A stretch of 64,000 bases of DNA from Trichormus variabilis 0441 (GCF_009856605.1 NZ_CP047242.1:5956501-6020500); one strand, 5' to 3'. Positions 48,075 through 58,531 are shown, numbered from the stretch's first letter. Program-made: numbers and translations. The notes: generated by a model not told the origin, from the letters alone.

Positions 48075-49121
48075 ATGATTGACATTGACGGTTCCTACGG
48101 CGAGGGAGGCGGGCAAGTCCTCCGCACTTCCCTGAGTTTAGCCGCCATCACTGGTGAACCCATACGTATTGCCGGTATTCGCGCCGGACGCAGGAAGCCA
48201 GGATTAGCAGCACAACACTTAACAGCAGTACGTGCAGCGGCGAGAATTTGTCATGGGGAATTGCAGGGTGATGCTTTAGGTTCCACGATGCTGGAATTTA
48301 TCCCTGGTGGTGGGGTAAAAGCGGGAAATTATATTTTTGATGTCAGCGAAGTACAGCAAGGTGGTTCAGCTGGCGCGATTACTCTAGTTTTACAGACAAT
48401 TCTCTTACCTTTAGCTTTAGCAGACGGTGATTCTCATATCACCTTACGGGGTGGGACTCATGTAATTTTTAGCCCCACAGTCACCTACATTGAGCGAGTA
48501 TATCTGCCAATGTTATGTCGTATGGGAATCAAGGCACAAGTTAAGTTAGGTGCTTGGGGATGGTATCCCAGGGGTGGGGGAGAAGTAAATTTACAGGTGA
48601 AGGGAGGCTGTCAACTCTGCGGTCTTAACTTGCTAGAAAGGGGAGAATTAAAGCGGGTACAAGGATTAGCTGTGGCGACAGAATTACCCGCACATATACC
48701 CCAACGTATGGCAAATCGGGCTGAGAATCTATTACGCACGGCTGGTTTGCGGGTATCTATGCAGGCATTACGTGAAAAAGGTGTTGCACCAGGGGCGGGT
48801 ATTTTTTTAACGGCTGAGTATTGTAATAGTTTGACGGGTTTTGGTGGCTTTGGACGTTTGCGGTTATCCTCTGAGAAAGTAGCCGAGATAGCTTGCGGAC
48901 AACTATTACAGTTCCATGAAACTGGTGCGCCTGTGGATGAACATCTAGCAGATCAATTACTATTACCTGCTGCTTTAGCTTCCGAGTCCAGTCAGTATAG
49001 AGTGGCTGAGGTGAGTACACACTTGACTACTAATGCCGCAGTGATTGAAAAGTTTGGCTTAGGAAAGATTACAGTAAATCAAGCGGAAAGAGTGGTAGCG
49101 ATCGCCTCTGATAAAACGTAG
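48075..49121 (+). CDS. rtcA: RNA 3'-terminal phosphate cyclase
   Basis: 348 residues of the RtcA family, which converts RNA 3'-phosphate to a 2',3'-cyclic phosphate using ATP through an adenylyl-His intermediate. Signatures: DGSYGEGGGQVLRTSLSLAA, PGRRKPGL-like RAGRRKPGLAAQHL, GWYPRGGGEV, and the nucleophile His in GAPVDEHLADQLLLPAALA near the C-terminus. RtcB and RtcR are not in the window. It is directly downstream of the heptamer array. Confidence 0.93.
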   Translation: MIDIDGSYGEGGGQVLRTSLSLAAITGEPIRIAGIRAGRRKPGLAAQHLTAVRAAARICHGELQGDALGSTMLEFIPGGGVKAGNYIFDVSEVQQGGSAGAITLVLQTILLPLALADGDSHITLRGGTHVIFSPTVTYIERVYLPMLCRMGIKAQVKLGAWGWYPRGGGEVNLQVKGGCQLCGLNLLERGELKRVQGLAVATELPAHIPQRMANRAENLLRTAGLRVSMQALREKGVAPGAGIFLTAEYCNSLTGFGGFGRLRLSSEKVAEIACGQLLQFHETGAPVDEHLADQLLLPAALASESSQYRVAEVSTHLTTNAAVIEKFGLGKITVNQAERVVAIASDKT

Positions 49122-49577
49122 CTTGTTAATATAATCTCTAATTAATTAGCAGCTATGAGCTAGAGACAGGATAATTCTCAAGGTTAAAAATCTACTTTTC
49201 TCAATAAAAAATTTTCTATCTTTAGACGTATTCCTAATAGTACAACAATCAGTTACTATTCTGTGTTACTCAGTTATTAATTGCTGGGAGCAAGATTTTT
49301 CATAACTGGACAAGAGTCTTTTGACTCTCAAAGCTTTATTAGGCAAAACAAATCGAAAAAGTTTATTTAACCTGGATAAGATGATTCTTAACCGTTAATT
49401 CCTTCATATTAGTGAAGGTTACAAAAGTGGTAATAAACTTTAAATTGTGTTGCAATAAAAGAATCAATACCTTTATAAAATCTTGAAGAAAACTCATAAA
49501 TATTTCCAAGAAATTGACGGGAAATCTATATAAAAGCATTAGAAAAATCCCCAAGATATTCATAACTCATTGATGAG
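49122..49577. other. Gene-free stretch rtcA / histidine kinase
   Basis: About 455 AT-rich bases. A 66-codon minus-strand frame at 49363-49563 is not credible. It presumably contains the kinase promoter. Confidence 0.5.
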
Positions 49578-51722
49578 ATGAGTGTATTAAATATGAATCA
49601 TGATGAGTATAATCAAGAGTCATTAAAAAACGTAAACAAACAAGCCCAAGAAGCACTACAACAGCAAATTGAACGGCAGCGATTGGTAATGGCGATCGCA
49701 GTACGTATTCGTGAGAGTTTACGTCTCAATGAAGTTTTAAACACCACTGTGGCGGAAGTACGCCAGTTCCTTCAGGCAGACCGAGTGTTTATTTACCGCT
49801 TTGCACCAAATTACAGTGGGTGTGTAGTGGTGGAATCTGTTGGTGATAATTGGCGTGCTGTATTGAATGCCCAAGTGGAAGATACTTACTTCATGGAAAC
49901 TCACGGAGAAAAATATAGACAAGGAGGCTTACAGGCGATCGCAGACATTTATGCAGAAGATATCAGCGAATGTCACCGGGATTTACTAATTCAATTCCAG
50001 GTCAAAGCAAACTTGGTAGTCCCTATTTTGCAGGGGGAAAAGCTATGGGGGTTATTAGTTACCAACCAGTGTGGAACATCAAGACATTGGCAGTCTTGGG
50101 AAATCGATTTACTCCAACAATTAGCAACCCAAGTAGGTATCGCCATTCAGCAATCGGAACTATACGAGCAGGTACGTGCTGAACTCAAAGAGCGCAAGCA
50201 AGCAGAACAGAAAGTCCGTGAACAAGCAGCCCTATTGGATATTGCGACTGATGCAATTTTAGTCCGAGATTTTCATAGCCAAATCTTGTTTTGGAATAAG
50301 GCGGCGGAGCGTCTATATGGTTGGCAAGCTCATGAGGCTATAGGAAAAAATTCTGAGGAACTTTTATTCAAAGAAAGCTCCTCTCAACTGGAATTAGTTC
50401 GCAACCACGTCTTGGAGCATGGTTCATGGCAAGGTGAATTAAATAAAATCACAAAATCCGGTAAAGAAATCATTGTAGAAAGCCGTTGGAATCTGATGTT
50501 TGATGAATCAGGCCAACCTAAATCTATTTTGACTGTGGACACAGACATCACCGAAAAAAAACAACTGCAAGCTCAATTTCTCCGCGCTCAACGCATGGAA
50601 AGTCTGGGTACACTAGCTAGCGGTATTGCCCATGACCTCAACAACATCTTGACACCTATCATGGCTTCTATTCAGTTGTTGGCGCTCAAGTCTTCCAGTA
50701 ACGATGCTCGTAACCATCAATTGCTGAAGATTCTGGAACATAACTCTAAACGTGCAGCCGATTTAGTCAAACAGATTTTAACATTTGCACGGGGTTCAGA
50801 AACCAGGGGTGTGACTTTGCAAATCGAACCTTTACTGTTAGAAATTGAACAGATTCTCAACAGCACATTTCCCAAATCTATCAAAATTACTAAGCATCTA
50901 CCGCCTGAAAACCTATGGACTATTCAGGCAGATCCTACACAAATACATCAAGTGTTGATGAATCTGTGCGTTAATGCTCGTGATGCGATGCCGGGAAATG
51001 GTACCCTCTCCATATTTGCAGAAAATCTCCTGGTAGATAAGAATTTTGCCAAGATGAATTTAGACGCTGAGGTAGGCCCCTATGTAGTCATCACCATTGC
51101 GGATACTGGATTTGGCATTCCACCATTAATTTTAGAGCGAATTTTTGAACCCTTTTTCACTACCAAAGAATCAGGTAAAGGTACTGGGCTTGGTCTTTCC
51201 ACTGTGATTGGTATTGTCAAGAACCACGGCGGTTTTGTGAATGTGAATAGCGAAATCGGCAAAGGTAGCCAGTTTCAGGTGTTTTTGCCGGCTGTCGAGG
51301 ATAGAGCAAAACAGCAAGTAGAAGACCTTGATTTGCCTGCTGGTCAAGGAGAATTGATTCTGATTGTAGATGATGAAGCCGCTATTGTAGAAATTACCAA
51401 GACTTCTTTAGAAGACTACAACTACAAAACTCTAACTGCCAAAAATGGGATTGAGGCGATCGCTCTCTATGCCCAACATCAAGATAAAATCAGCATGGTG
51501 CTGATGGATATAATGATGCCCTCAATGGATGGGTTAACTGCCATTCGGATTCTGCAAGAAATGAATCCACAACTCAAAATTATTGCTATTAGTGGCATCA
51601 CTGGCAATAACCAACTTGCGGAAGCTGCTAACGCTGGTGTCAATGCCTTTTTGCGAAAGCCTTACAACATCTATGATTTAGTCCACGCTATTCACAACAT
51701 CTTCCATCAGGTGACACAATAG
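49578..51722 (+). CDS. Hybrid sensor histidine kinase (GAF-PAS-HisKA-HATPase-REC)
   Basis: 714 residues, no membrane span. A phytochrome-like GAF domain (about 25-205) has QADRVFIYRFAPNYSGCVVV and WGLLVTNQC but lacks the Cys-His bilin site (SECHRDLLIQFQ has CH; a chromophore is possible but unproven). PAS about 215-330 (ILFWNKAAERLYGW) with a PAC tail. The HisKA phosphoacceptor His is in SGIAHDLNNILTP. ATPase motifs are NLCVNARDAMPG, GFGIPP, and GKGTGLGLST. The C-terminal receiver has DDE, the phospho-Asp in MVLMDIMMPSMDG and the Lys in FLRKPYN. The partner regulator is not adjacent. Confidence 0.92.
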   Translation: MSVLNMNHDEYNQESLKNVNKQAQEALQQQIERQRLVMAIAVRIRESLRLNEVLNTTVAEVRQFLQADRVFIYRFAPNYSGCVVVESVGDNWRAVLNAQVEDTYFMETHGEKYRQGGLQAIADIYAEDISECHRDLLIQFQVKANLVVPILQGEKLWGLLVTNQCGTSRHWQSWEIDLLQQLATQVGIAIQQSELYEQVRAELKERKQAEQKVREQAALLDIATDAILVRDFHSQILFWNKAAERLYGWQAHEAIGKNSEELLFKESSSQLELVRNHVLEHGSWQGELNKITKSGKEIIVESRWNLMFDESGQPKSILTVDTDITEKKQLQAQFLRAQRMESLGTLASGIAHDLNNILTPIMASIQLLALKSSSNDARNHQLLKILEHNSKRAADLVKQILTFARGSETRGVTLQIEPLLLEIEQILNSTFPKSIKITKHLPPENLWTIQADPTQIHQVLMNLCVNARDAMPGNGTLSIFAENLLVDKNFAKMNLDAEVGPYVVITIADTGFGIPPLILERIFEPFFTTKESGKGTGLGLSTVIGIVKNHGGFVNVNSEIGKGSQFQVFLPAVEDRAKQQVEDLDLPAGQGELILIVDDEAAIVEITKTSLEDYNYKTLTAKNGIEAIALYAQHQDKISMVLMDIMMPSMDGLTAIRILQEMNPQLKIIAISGITGNNQLAEAANAGVNAFLRKPYNIYDLVHAIHNIFHQVTQ

Positions 51723-51945
51723 CCAAACCATCAATTGCCATAGTTATTGGTTTGTACCTTATCCTAAGGATACCAAACACTGAATGCTTGCGTTGCTTTT
51801 AGAGAATGCTTGGCTGCAAAGCCGCAAGTTGAAGACTGACAACTGGCACGCGCACCACAGTGAATATAAAATTTAACGGGAGATGAAATTATTCAGAACG
51901 GGTGTACGCTACCAAATGGGAGCGCGTCATCAGAGGAAATTACAA

Positions 51946-52830
51946 ATGGGATATGTAATTGCTACAGCAAATATGAAAGGCGGTGTCGGGAAAACTACCC
52001 TCACCGTGAACTTAGCCACCTGTTTGGCGAAAAATTATGGCAAACGGGTGCTGGTGCTGGATTTAGATACGCAAATCAGCGCTACACTCAGCTTGATGTC
52101 ACCTTTAGATTTTGCCAAGCGGCGCAAACAAAGATTAACTTTCAGATATCTAATCGATGATGTGATTAATCCAGACCCCAACGGCAAGTTGACAATCAAC
52201 GATATTATTCAAACTAACGTCTGTAATCTCCCCGGACTGAATTTATTACCAGGAGATATCGACTTATATGATGAATTTGTCGTTTCAGAAATGCTGCATA
52301 GACAAACAGTAGCTCTGGGTGAACAAGACTTTGAAAATGTTTGGAACCGCTTTGAAAGAGTCTTGATTAATAACATCTTAAAACCCGTACGGGATGAATA
52401 TGATTTTATTCTTTTAGATTGCGCCCCCGGTTATAATTTAATGACTCGTAGCGCCCTAGCTGCCAGTGATTTTTATCTATTACCCGCCAAGCCAGAACCC
52501 TTATCTGTGGTGGGTATTCAACTTTTAGAAAGACGCATTGGACAATTAAAAGATAGTCATGAACAAGAAGCGAAGATAAATATTAAAATGCTGGGAATTG
52601 TCTTTAGTATGTGCAACACTAATCTACTGACTGGTAGATATTACAAACAAGTAATGCACCGAGTTGTTGAAGATTTTGGTGTAGAACAAATTTGTAAGGC
52701 ACAAATACCCGTCGATATTAATGTTGCGAAAGCAGTAGATAGTTTTATGCCGGCTGTGTTGAATGCACCCCAGTCAGCCGGTTCTAAGGCATTTTTGCAG
52801 TTGACTCAAGAGTTGTTGCAGAAGTTGTAA
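51946..52830 (+). CDS. ParA/MinD-type P-loop ATPase
   Basis: 294 residues from the ATG at 51946, which has AGAGGA nine bases ahead; two upstream in-frame ATGs (51883, 51916) give an unlikely basic extension. The deviant Walker A is ATANMKGGVGKTTLTVNLAT. The Walker B region is YDFILLDCAPGYNLMTRSAL and the switch region VLDLDTQISATLSL. A MinD-like C-terminal membrane helix is not seen. No ParB gene or parS is nearby, so it may be an orphan positioning ATPase rather than a partition pair. Confidence 0.88.
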   Translation: MGYVIATANMKGGVGKTTLTVNLATCLAKNYGKRVLVLDLDTQISATLSLMSPLDFAKRRKQRLTFRYLIDDVINPDPNGKLTINDIIQTNVCNLPGLNLLPGDIDLYDEFVVSEMLHRQTVALGEQDFENVWNRFERVLINNILKPVRDEYDFILLDCAPGYNLMTRSALAASDFYLLPAKPEPLSVVGIQLLERRIGQLKDSHEQEAKINIKMLGIVFSMCNTNLLTGRYYKQVMHRVVEDFGVEQICKAQIPVDINVAKAVDSFMPAVLNAPQSAGSKAFLQLTQELLQKL

Positions 52831-52865
52831 TATTATGCTGGCTTAAACATTTCTCATAATCTTGG

Positions 52866-52932
52866 GAGTTGGTAATAGGTAATAGGTAATAGGTAGAAAA
52901 ATCACCTATTTGCTATGACCTATTACCGACTC
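52866..52932. repeat. Tandem heptamers forming a foldback
   Basis: GAGTTGGTAATAGGT (52866-52880) continues as AATAGGT repeats and pairs with ACCTATTACCGACTC (52918-52932). A long hairpin directly after the ParA-like gene, probably a terminator or 3' mRNA structure. Confidence 0.65.
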
Positions 52933-52974
52933 TAGCAACCATATCGGCAGCAACACATCATTGGGTGAAGAAGA

Positions 52975-52994
52975 AGACGCGATGAATCGCGTCT
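52975..52994. repeat. GTAGAGA-type palindrome, copy 3
   Basis: AGACGCGAT, GA, ATCGCGTCT, followed by CTAC so that the right end reads GTCTCTAC. It lies between the convergent ParA-like and Uma2 genes. Confidence 0.75.
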
Positions 52995-53052
52995 CTACAA
53001 ATGCTTTATTTGTTGTATTTTTTTTTAAAGTTGGTATTATATTATTAATTAT

Positions 53053-53658
53053 TTACCAAATTTGACTTAAATCTAAAACAAATCCTGGTAATATATCTTC
53101 GCCGCTTAATGTCGAAGGATTATCTAATTCTTTTATAGCTTGATCGGGACGATAAATAAATACCTTACGTTGTTTTCTATCTATTAACCAACCTAATTCT
53201 GTACCATTATCTATATATTCCTGCATCTTTTCTTGTAATGTTTGCAAACTATCTGTCTCTGAACGCAATTCCACTACAAATTCAGGACAAATAGGGGCAA
53301 ATTTCTTTCTTTGTTCTACAGGTATTGCTTCCCATCTTGCTTTTTGAATCCAGGCTGCATCAGGAGAACGCACTGCACCGTTAGGTAAGGTAAAACCACC
53401 GCTAGAACCAAAACCTACACCTGTACCATTTTGCTTTGTCCAAATACCTAACTGGACAATTAAATTAAAATTGCGTTCATCTGTTTCTGCGCCTGTGGGT
53501 GGCATAATCAATAATTCTCCAAGGTGATTACGTTCAATGCGAAAATCACGATTTACTTGACAGAAATCAAATAATTGCTCGTCACTAATGATTATGTTTG
53601 GTTGCATTTTCAGCACCATTCCTAAGATGTCTGTGGCTACAGGTGATTGCGTGTTCAT
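53053..53658 (-). CDS. Uma2 family (DUF820) endonuclease-like protein
   Basis: 201 residues from ATG 53658 (MNTQSPVATDILGMVLKMQP); an ATG six codons upstream is possible. Residues 40-190 match Uma2: RIERNHLGELLIMPPTGAET, SGGFTLPNGAVRSPDAAWI, and the PD-(D/E)XK core at CPEFVVELRSETDSLQTLQE with Asp then E-L-R. Members are abundant in cyanobacteria and their role is not settled; most are solitary, like this one. The fragment at 35994 comes from another subgroup of the family. Confidence 0.88.
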   Translation of the reverse strand: MNTQSPVATDILGMVLKMQPNIIISDEQLFDFCQVNRDFRIERNHLGELLIMPPTGAETDERNFNLIVQLGIWTKQNGTGVGFGSSGGFTLPNGAVRSPDAAWIQKARWEAIPVEQRKKFAPICPEFVVELRSETDSLQTLQEKMQEYIDNGTELGWLIDRKQRKVFIYRPDQAIKELDNPSTLSGEDILPGFVLDLSQIW

Positions 53659-53689
53659 AATCTTGGAAAATATCAATTCCTACATAAAC

Positions 53690-53717
53690 GTAGAGACGTT
53701 TAATCAAACGTCCCTAC
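53690..53717. repeat. GTAGAGA palindrome, copy 4
   Basis: GTAGAGACGTTT, AATC, AAACGTCCCTAC, with one mismatch that still pairs as G-U. It lies 18 bases beyond the ileS stop and just ahead of the Uma2 gene. Confidence 0.8.
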
Positions 53718-53735
53718 ATTCATGTTAAACCTGTT

Positions 53736-56618
53736 CTAAAACTCGCCAGCTAAGGCAGGAACGCAGCGTTCACAGAGTAGGGGATGCTCTTGTGATTCTC
53801 CCACATGGGTGGAGTAGTTCCAACAGCGATCGCATTTTTGCCCTTCTGCATTCACTACCCCAATTCCCCAGTTATCAGACTGGGAGGTATATTTCCCATC
53901 TTGCAGTTTGTCAGCAGAATCTAATAATTCTACTTGGGATGTTAGGAATAAATAACGCAGTTCATCTACGCCGTTACCAACTTCAGGATTTAAAGTGGCG
54001 ATGGCGTTGCGAGAGTTGGCATCTTTGACGTAAATCAAAGCTTTCGCCTCTAGGGAAGAACCAATCATTTTTTCTACCCTAGCTTGTTCTAACACCTTGT
54101 TAACATCGGTGCGTAACTGGCGTAATTGTTGCCAAAATTCCGCCAACTCTGGATTATGCCATTTTTTCTCTACCTGCACCCAACCAGCTTCAAATACTGA
54201 TTTGTATGGTGTTTTGTAGGGGAGATATTGCCAGATATCTTCAGCAGTGTGACAGAGTACAGGGGCGATCGCTCGTGCTAAATTTTGTAGTGCAATGTGT
54301 ATCACTGTCTGACAACTGCGGCGACGGAAAGCATCAGGGGCGCTGATGTATAGTCTATCCTTGGCAACATCTAAGTAGAAGTTGGATAAATCCACCACGC
54401 AGAAATTCTGTACCGTTTGGAAAAAGCGGAAGAATTGGAAACTTTCAAAAGCTTCCGTCACTTCTTGAAACACCTCACGGATGCGGTGCAGCATATATCT
54501 ATCTAACTGCGGCATTTCCTCAAACTGTACAGCATTTTTTTCTGGGTCAAAGTCATGCAAACTACCCAGCAAGAACCGCGCCGTATTGCGAATTTTACCT
54601 CTGACATCGTTGAGTTGCTTGATGATATTGCCACCCAAACGCACATCACCAGTGTAATCTACAGAAGATGCCCACAACCGCATAACATCTGCACCATAGG
54701 GGGGTTCTTTCTTCTGGTCTTTACCCCCAGAAATGAGAATTTTTGGGTCAACTACATTTCCTTCTGATTTACTCATCTTCCGTCCTTGTTCATCCAAAAC
54801 AAAGCCATGAGTTAATACAGTTTTGTAAGGTGCAATGCCATTTACCGCCACACTAGTCAACAAACTCGACTGGAACCAACCGCGATGTTGGTCGGAACCT
54901 TCCAAATACATATCAGCCGGGTAGCGTAACTCTGGACGCTGCTTCACTACGGAAGCCCAAGAAGAACCAGAATCAAACCATACGTCCATTGTGTCTGTAC
55001 CTCTGCGGTAAGACCGACCATTATTTCTGTAGGACTCTGGTAATAATTCCTCTACCGACAACTCCCACCAAGCATCAGAACCTTTTTCGGCAATGATGGC
55101 TTGTACATAGTTGATAGTTTCCTCATTTAGCAGAGGTTCGCCGGTTTCCTCATCGTAGAATACCGGAATTGGCACACCCCAGGAACGCTGACGGGAAATA
55201 CACCAATCAGAACGTTCCGCCACCATCGGCGTGATACGATTTTCACCTTGGGCTGGTATCCATTTTACAGTAGCGATCGCCTTTAGTGCCTCATCCCGGA
55301 AACCTTCCACCGAAGCAAACCACTGTTCAGTCGCCCGGAAAATTGTCGGCTTTTTCGTCCGCCAATCATAAGGATACTTGTGTGCATAAGCTTCTTCCTT
55401 CAGCAGGGAACCCGCGGCCGTCAACGCATCAATGACCGCCTGATTGCCATCACCCAACACATTCAACCCCGCAAACTCACCCGCCTCCTGGGTAAAATCG
55501 CCATTGTCGTCCACAGGTGCAAGAATTGGCAAACCATAACGCAGACCTACTACGTAGTCTTCTTGACCATGACCAGGGGCAGTATGTACCAACCCAGTAC
55601 CCGACTCAGTTGTGATGTAATCACCACCCACAACCACCGGACTTTCCCGGTCAAATAAAGGATGACGGTAGGTAGTATGTTCTAATTCCTTACCCTTAAA
55701 AGTAGCCTTCACAGTCAACTGCGCCGAGATAGTCGCCGCCAACCGTTCCACCAACTCCGCCGCCACGATGAGATACTTGAAATTACTTTGCGTCTCTACA
55801 TCTATCTGTGCAACTTCCACCACAGCATAATTCAAGTCGCCATTGACGGCCACAGCCAAATTCCCCGGAATTGTCCAAGGCGTAGTAGTCCAGATAGCCA
55901 CACCCAAATCAGGCAAATACTCACCCAAAACAGACTTAACAGCCTCAGCCAGACCAGTTACCGGAAAAGCCGCATAGATACTCCGGGAAGTATGCCCTTC
56001 TGGATATTCTAATTCCGCCTCAGCCAAAGCTGTCTTAGAACTGGGACTCCAGTGAACAGGTTTTAACCCCCGATATATATATCCTTTTAAGACCATCTGC
56101 CCAAACACACCAATCTGCGCCGCCTCATATTCAGGCTTCAGGGTCAGATATGGATGATCCCAGTCACCCCAAACACCATAACGTTTAAAATTTTGGCGTT
56201 GGTCATCAACAGTAGCCAAGGCAAACTCTTTAGCCTTTTGCCGCAGTTGTAGTGGTGTTAAATTTTGCCGTTCTGCTGACTTGAGATTTTGCAAAACTTT
56301 CAACTCAATCGGTAAGCCGTGACAGTCCCAACCAGGCACATATCGCACCTTCCGACCTTGCAGCAGTTGGTAACGATTAATAATATCTTTGAGAATTTTA
56401 TTTAAGGCATGACCAATATGGAGTGAGCCATTAGCGTAGGGAGGCCCATCGTGCAGTATAAATAATTCACCTGGATTATTTTGCGACAGGCGTTCAAAAA
56501 TTTTATTTTCTTCCCAAAACTTTTGGATTTCTGGTTCGCGCTTGATGGCGTTCGCCCGCATATCAAAATTTGTCTTGGGTAAATTTACGGTATCTTTGTA
56601 GCTTCCAGTTTCTGTCAC
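53736..56618 (-). CDS. ileS: Isoleucyl-tRNA synthetase
   Basis: 960 residues from GTG at 56618 (VTETGSYKDTVNLPKTNF), which has TTAGG nine bases ahead. An ATG at 56681 would add 21 residues of unlikely sequence. Class I signatures: PPYANGSLHIGHALNKILKD (HIGH) and EQGRKMSKSEGNV (KMSKS). The large editing domain (about 200-400) has WTTTPWTIPGN and TAPGHGQEDY. The C-terminal zinc knuckle is CDRCWNYS..LCERC. It charges tRNA(Ile). Confidence 0.97.
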   Translation of the reverse strand: MTETGSYKDTVNLPKTNFDMRANAIKREPEIQKFWEENKIFERLSQNNPGELFILHDGPPYANGSLHIGHALNKILKDIINRYQLLQGRKVRYVPGWDCHGLPIELKVLQNLKSAERQNLTPLQLRQKAKEFALATVDDQRQNFKRYGVWGDWDHPYLTLKPEYEAAQIGVFGQMVLKGYIYRGLKPVHWSPSSKTALAEAELEYPEGHTSRSIYAAFPVTGLAEAVKSVLGEYLPDLGVAIWTTTPWTIPGNLAVAVNGDLNYAVVEVAQIDVETQSNFKYLIVAAELVERLAATISAQLTVKATFKGKELEHTTYRHPLFDRESPVVVGGDYITTESGTGLVHTAPGHGQEDYVVGLRYGLPILAPVDDNGDFTQEAGEFAGLNVLGDGNQAVIDALTAAGSLLKEEAYAHKYPYDWRTKKPTIFRATEQWFASVEGFRDEALKAIATVKWIPAQGENRITPMVAERSDWCISRQRSWGVPIPVFYDEETGEPLLNEETINYVQAIIAEKGSDAWWELSVEELLPESYRNNGRSYRRGTDTMDVWFDSGSSWASVVKQRPELRYPADMYLEGSDQHRGWFQSSLLTSVAVNGIAPYKTVLTHGFVLDEQGRKMSKSEGNVVDPKILISGGKDQKKEPPYGADVMRLWASSVDYTGDVRLGGNIIKQLNDVRGKIRNTARFLLGSLHDFDPEKNAVQFEEMPQLDRYMLHRIREVFQEVTEAFESFQFFRFFQTVQNFCVVDLSNFYLDVAKDRLYISAPDAFRRRSCQTVIHIALQNLARAIAPVLCHTAEDIWQYLPYKTPYKSVFEAGWVQVEKKWHNPELAEFWQQLRQLRTDVNKVLEQARVEKMIGSSLEAKALIYVKDANSRNAIATLNPEVGNGVDELRYLFLTSQVELLDSADKLQDGKYTSQSDNWGIGVVNAEGQKCDRCWNYSTHVGESQEHPLLCERCVPALAGEF

Positions 56619-57346
56619 AGCTTCATGCCTAAGATTATGTATGCAGGTTCTATCAATTATAGAAGATGGCATGAATCCCAAAATTACCTCTTTTGCTCAC
56701 CTCATCCTGGCTACTTAAGTAATATCACACCATTTAGATAGAATAAATACATTGATTTTCTCGGATACTGAGAAAATACCATCACGAATTTAGACAACAA
56801 ATAAACAAATTTGTATTTGGAATGCAGCCAAAATTTACAAAGCTTGCTGGACGCATAAGTAAACTTATAGTTGGATACAAAAAGAGTATTTATTTGATAT
56901 CCATATTTATTTGTAATAAAAGGCTGAAATTGTCATTTTTTGAAACAATTACCTCTTTATCATCACAATTGCGGAAATTTAACACTTTTCTCTGAGGGGA
57001 AAATCAGGAATTTTACGGATATACATTAAATTAAAAGTATCTAAAATGATAAGTTGATGAAGATTGATTTAGATATTGGAGTATTGAAATATAGCAATAT
57101 TCTCTAGAATGAAAAAACAAGATTGAAGCCGTGGACTGGATGCAGAAGAAAATTCCATGAAATTATATTGCCAATAAATAATATCTTCTGTTACTTCTAT
57201 CTATCACATTTTAGTTAATTAAGCTATAAGTCAAGAAACTATTATTTGACAAATAAGTTTTGTCAAAAATAAGTAGATTACTAGTTGGGGTTTTGAGAAG
57301 GCTGATTTTTAAATCACAGGTATCAAGCACAATTTCCCACGGTCTG
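56619..57346. other. Gene-free stretch upstream of the phototaxis operon
   Basis: About 730 strongly AT-rich bases between ileS and the PatA-like gene, divergent. It should contain the operon promoter and perhaps a long leader. A TTG-initiated extension from 57260 is open but lacks a ribosome site. I see no RNA gene or known operator. Confidence 0.5.
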
Positions 57347-58531
57347 ATGGTATCAAATAACGTACTTAATGAATTTAAAACTTGTACCCAACTCCAATAT
57401 AATGGACAGTTAATTATTAATAGTCCTAAAGGGCAGCAATGGACTTTCTATTATCGCTTGGGTAGGATAGTTTGGGCAACAGGAGGAACTCATCCTTTTC
57501 GTCGCTGGCGTAGACTCATGGCGCAACATTGCCCACAGATTGATGTTGATAAAATGCAGCTGCGCCCGCAAGATATCTCGATGAGTTACTGGGATTATCG
57601 CCTATTGGAAATTTTGTATAAAAAGCAGAAGATTCAACGGGAGCAAATTCATAACATTGTTGATAATACCATCAACGAACTTTTGTTTGAATTAGCCCAA
57701 CAGAGTAATTTCGTCTCTATTAGTTGCGAACGTAACCAAAAAGTTATCCTAGAGACACCAATGAGTTTCACGAGTGCAGATGTGTCAATGAAACAGATGC
57801 TAGAATCGTGGAAAAATTGGTCAGAAGCAGGCTTGGTAAATATTTGTCCTGATTTAGCGCCAGTAATTTGCAGACCAGAACAACTCCAGCAACAGGTAAG
57901 TCCATCTGTCTATAAAAATTTTGTCACTTTAATTAATGGCAAATCCACATTGCGAGATTTGGCTGCCAAAATGAAGCAGAATGTTTTACCAGTCTCGCGT
58001 TCTTTGCTACCATACGTCCTTAAAGGAATCATCGAATTGGTGGAGTTGCCTGATTTACCTTTAGCTGTTGTAGAAACTCTCAATAAGGCGACCTCTGCAC
58101 AACCTACAAAATCGAAGGTTCCGGTGATAGCCTGTGTAGATGATAGTCCACAGGTCTGTAAACTTCTGGAAGATATTATCACAGCCAATGGGATGAAATT
58201 CATCAAAATTCAAGATGCTGTACAGGCATTACCACTGCTGATTCAAGAGAAACCAGACTTGATCTTTTTAGATTTAATCATGCCAGTGGCTAGTGGTTAT
58301 GAAATATGTACGCAATTGCGGCGAATTCCTACTTTTGCTAACACACCAGTAATTATCTTAACAGGTAATGATGGTCTTTTAGATCGAGTACGTGCTAAGG
58401 TCGTCGGTTCTACCGACTTTCTTACAAAACCAGTAGCAGCAGATAGGGTGATGAGTGTAGTCCGTAAATACTTACCTATGCAAACTACATCTCCTGCAAA
58501 AACCGGATCTCATTTAGAATTTTGCCAATAA
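57347..58531 (+). CDS. pixG: PatA-type response regulator (PATAN-REC), PixG/PilG-like
   Basis: 394 residues from ATG 57347. Residues 10-130 form the PATAN (DUF4388) domain of PatA proteins (FKTCTQLQYNGQLIINSPKG, GRIVWATGGTHPFRRWRR). A second alpha-helical part follows (about 130-255, with LINGKSTLRDLAAKMKQ). Residues 265-385 are a CheY-like receiver with DDSPQVC, phospho-Asp in DLIFLDLIMPVASGYE, Thr in VIILTGNDG and Lys in FLTKPV. As first gene of a chemotaxis-like operon it matches PixG/PilG, which acts on type IV pili in phototaxis. Confidence 0.9.
   Translation: MVSNNVLNEFKTCTQLQYNGQLIINSPKGQQWTFYYRLGRIVWATGGTHPFRRWRRLMAQHCPQIDVDKMQLRPQDISMSYWDYRLLEILYKKQKIQREQIHNIVDNTINELLFELAQQSNFVSISCERNQKVILETPMSFTSADVSMKQMLESWKNWSEAGLVNICPDLAPVICRPEQLQQQVSPSVYKNFVTLINGKSTLRDLAAKMKQNVLPVSRSLLPYVLKGIIELVELPDLPLAVVETLNKATSAQPTKSKVPVIACVDDSPQVCKLLEDIITANGMKFIKIQDAVQALPLLIQEKPDLIFLDLIMPVASGYEICTQLRRIPTFANTPVIILTGNDGLLDRVRAKVVGSTDFLTKPVAADRVMSVVRKYLPMQTTSPAKTGSHLEFCQ

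Noticed and set aside
47847..48085. Minus-strand frames reading GDWGLGIGDWGLG
   Set aside because: They are translations of the CCCCAAT tandem repeat and not genes, although the same peptide does occur as a real linker in the GH65 fusion.
49363..49563. 66-codon hydrophobic minus-strand frame
   Set aside because: It is an AT-rich region giving Leu/Phe/Ile codons by composition, with no ribosome site and no recognisable protein.
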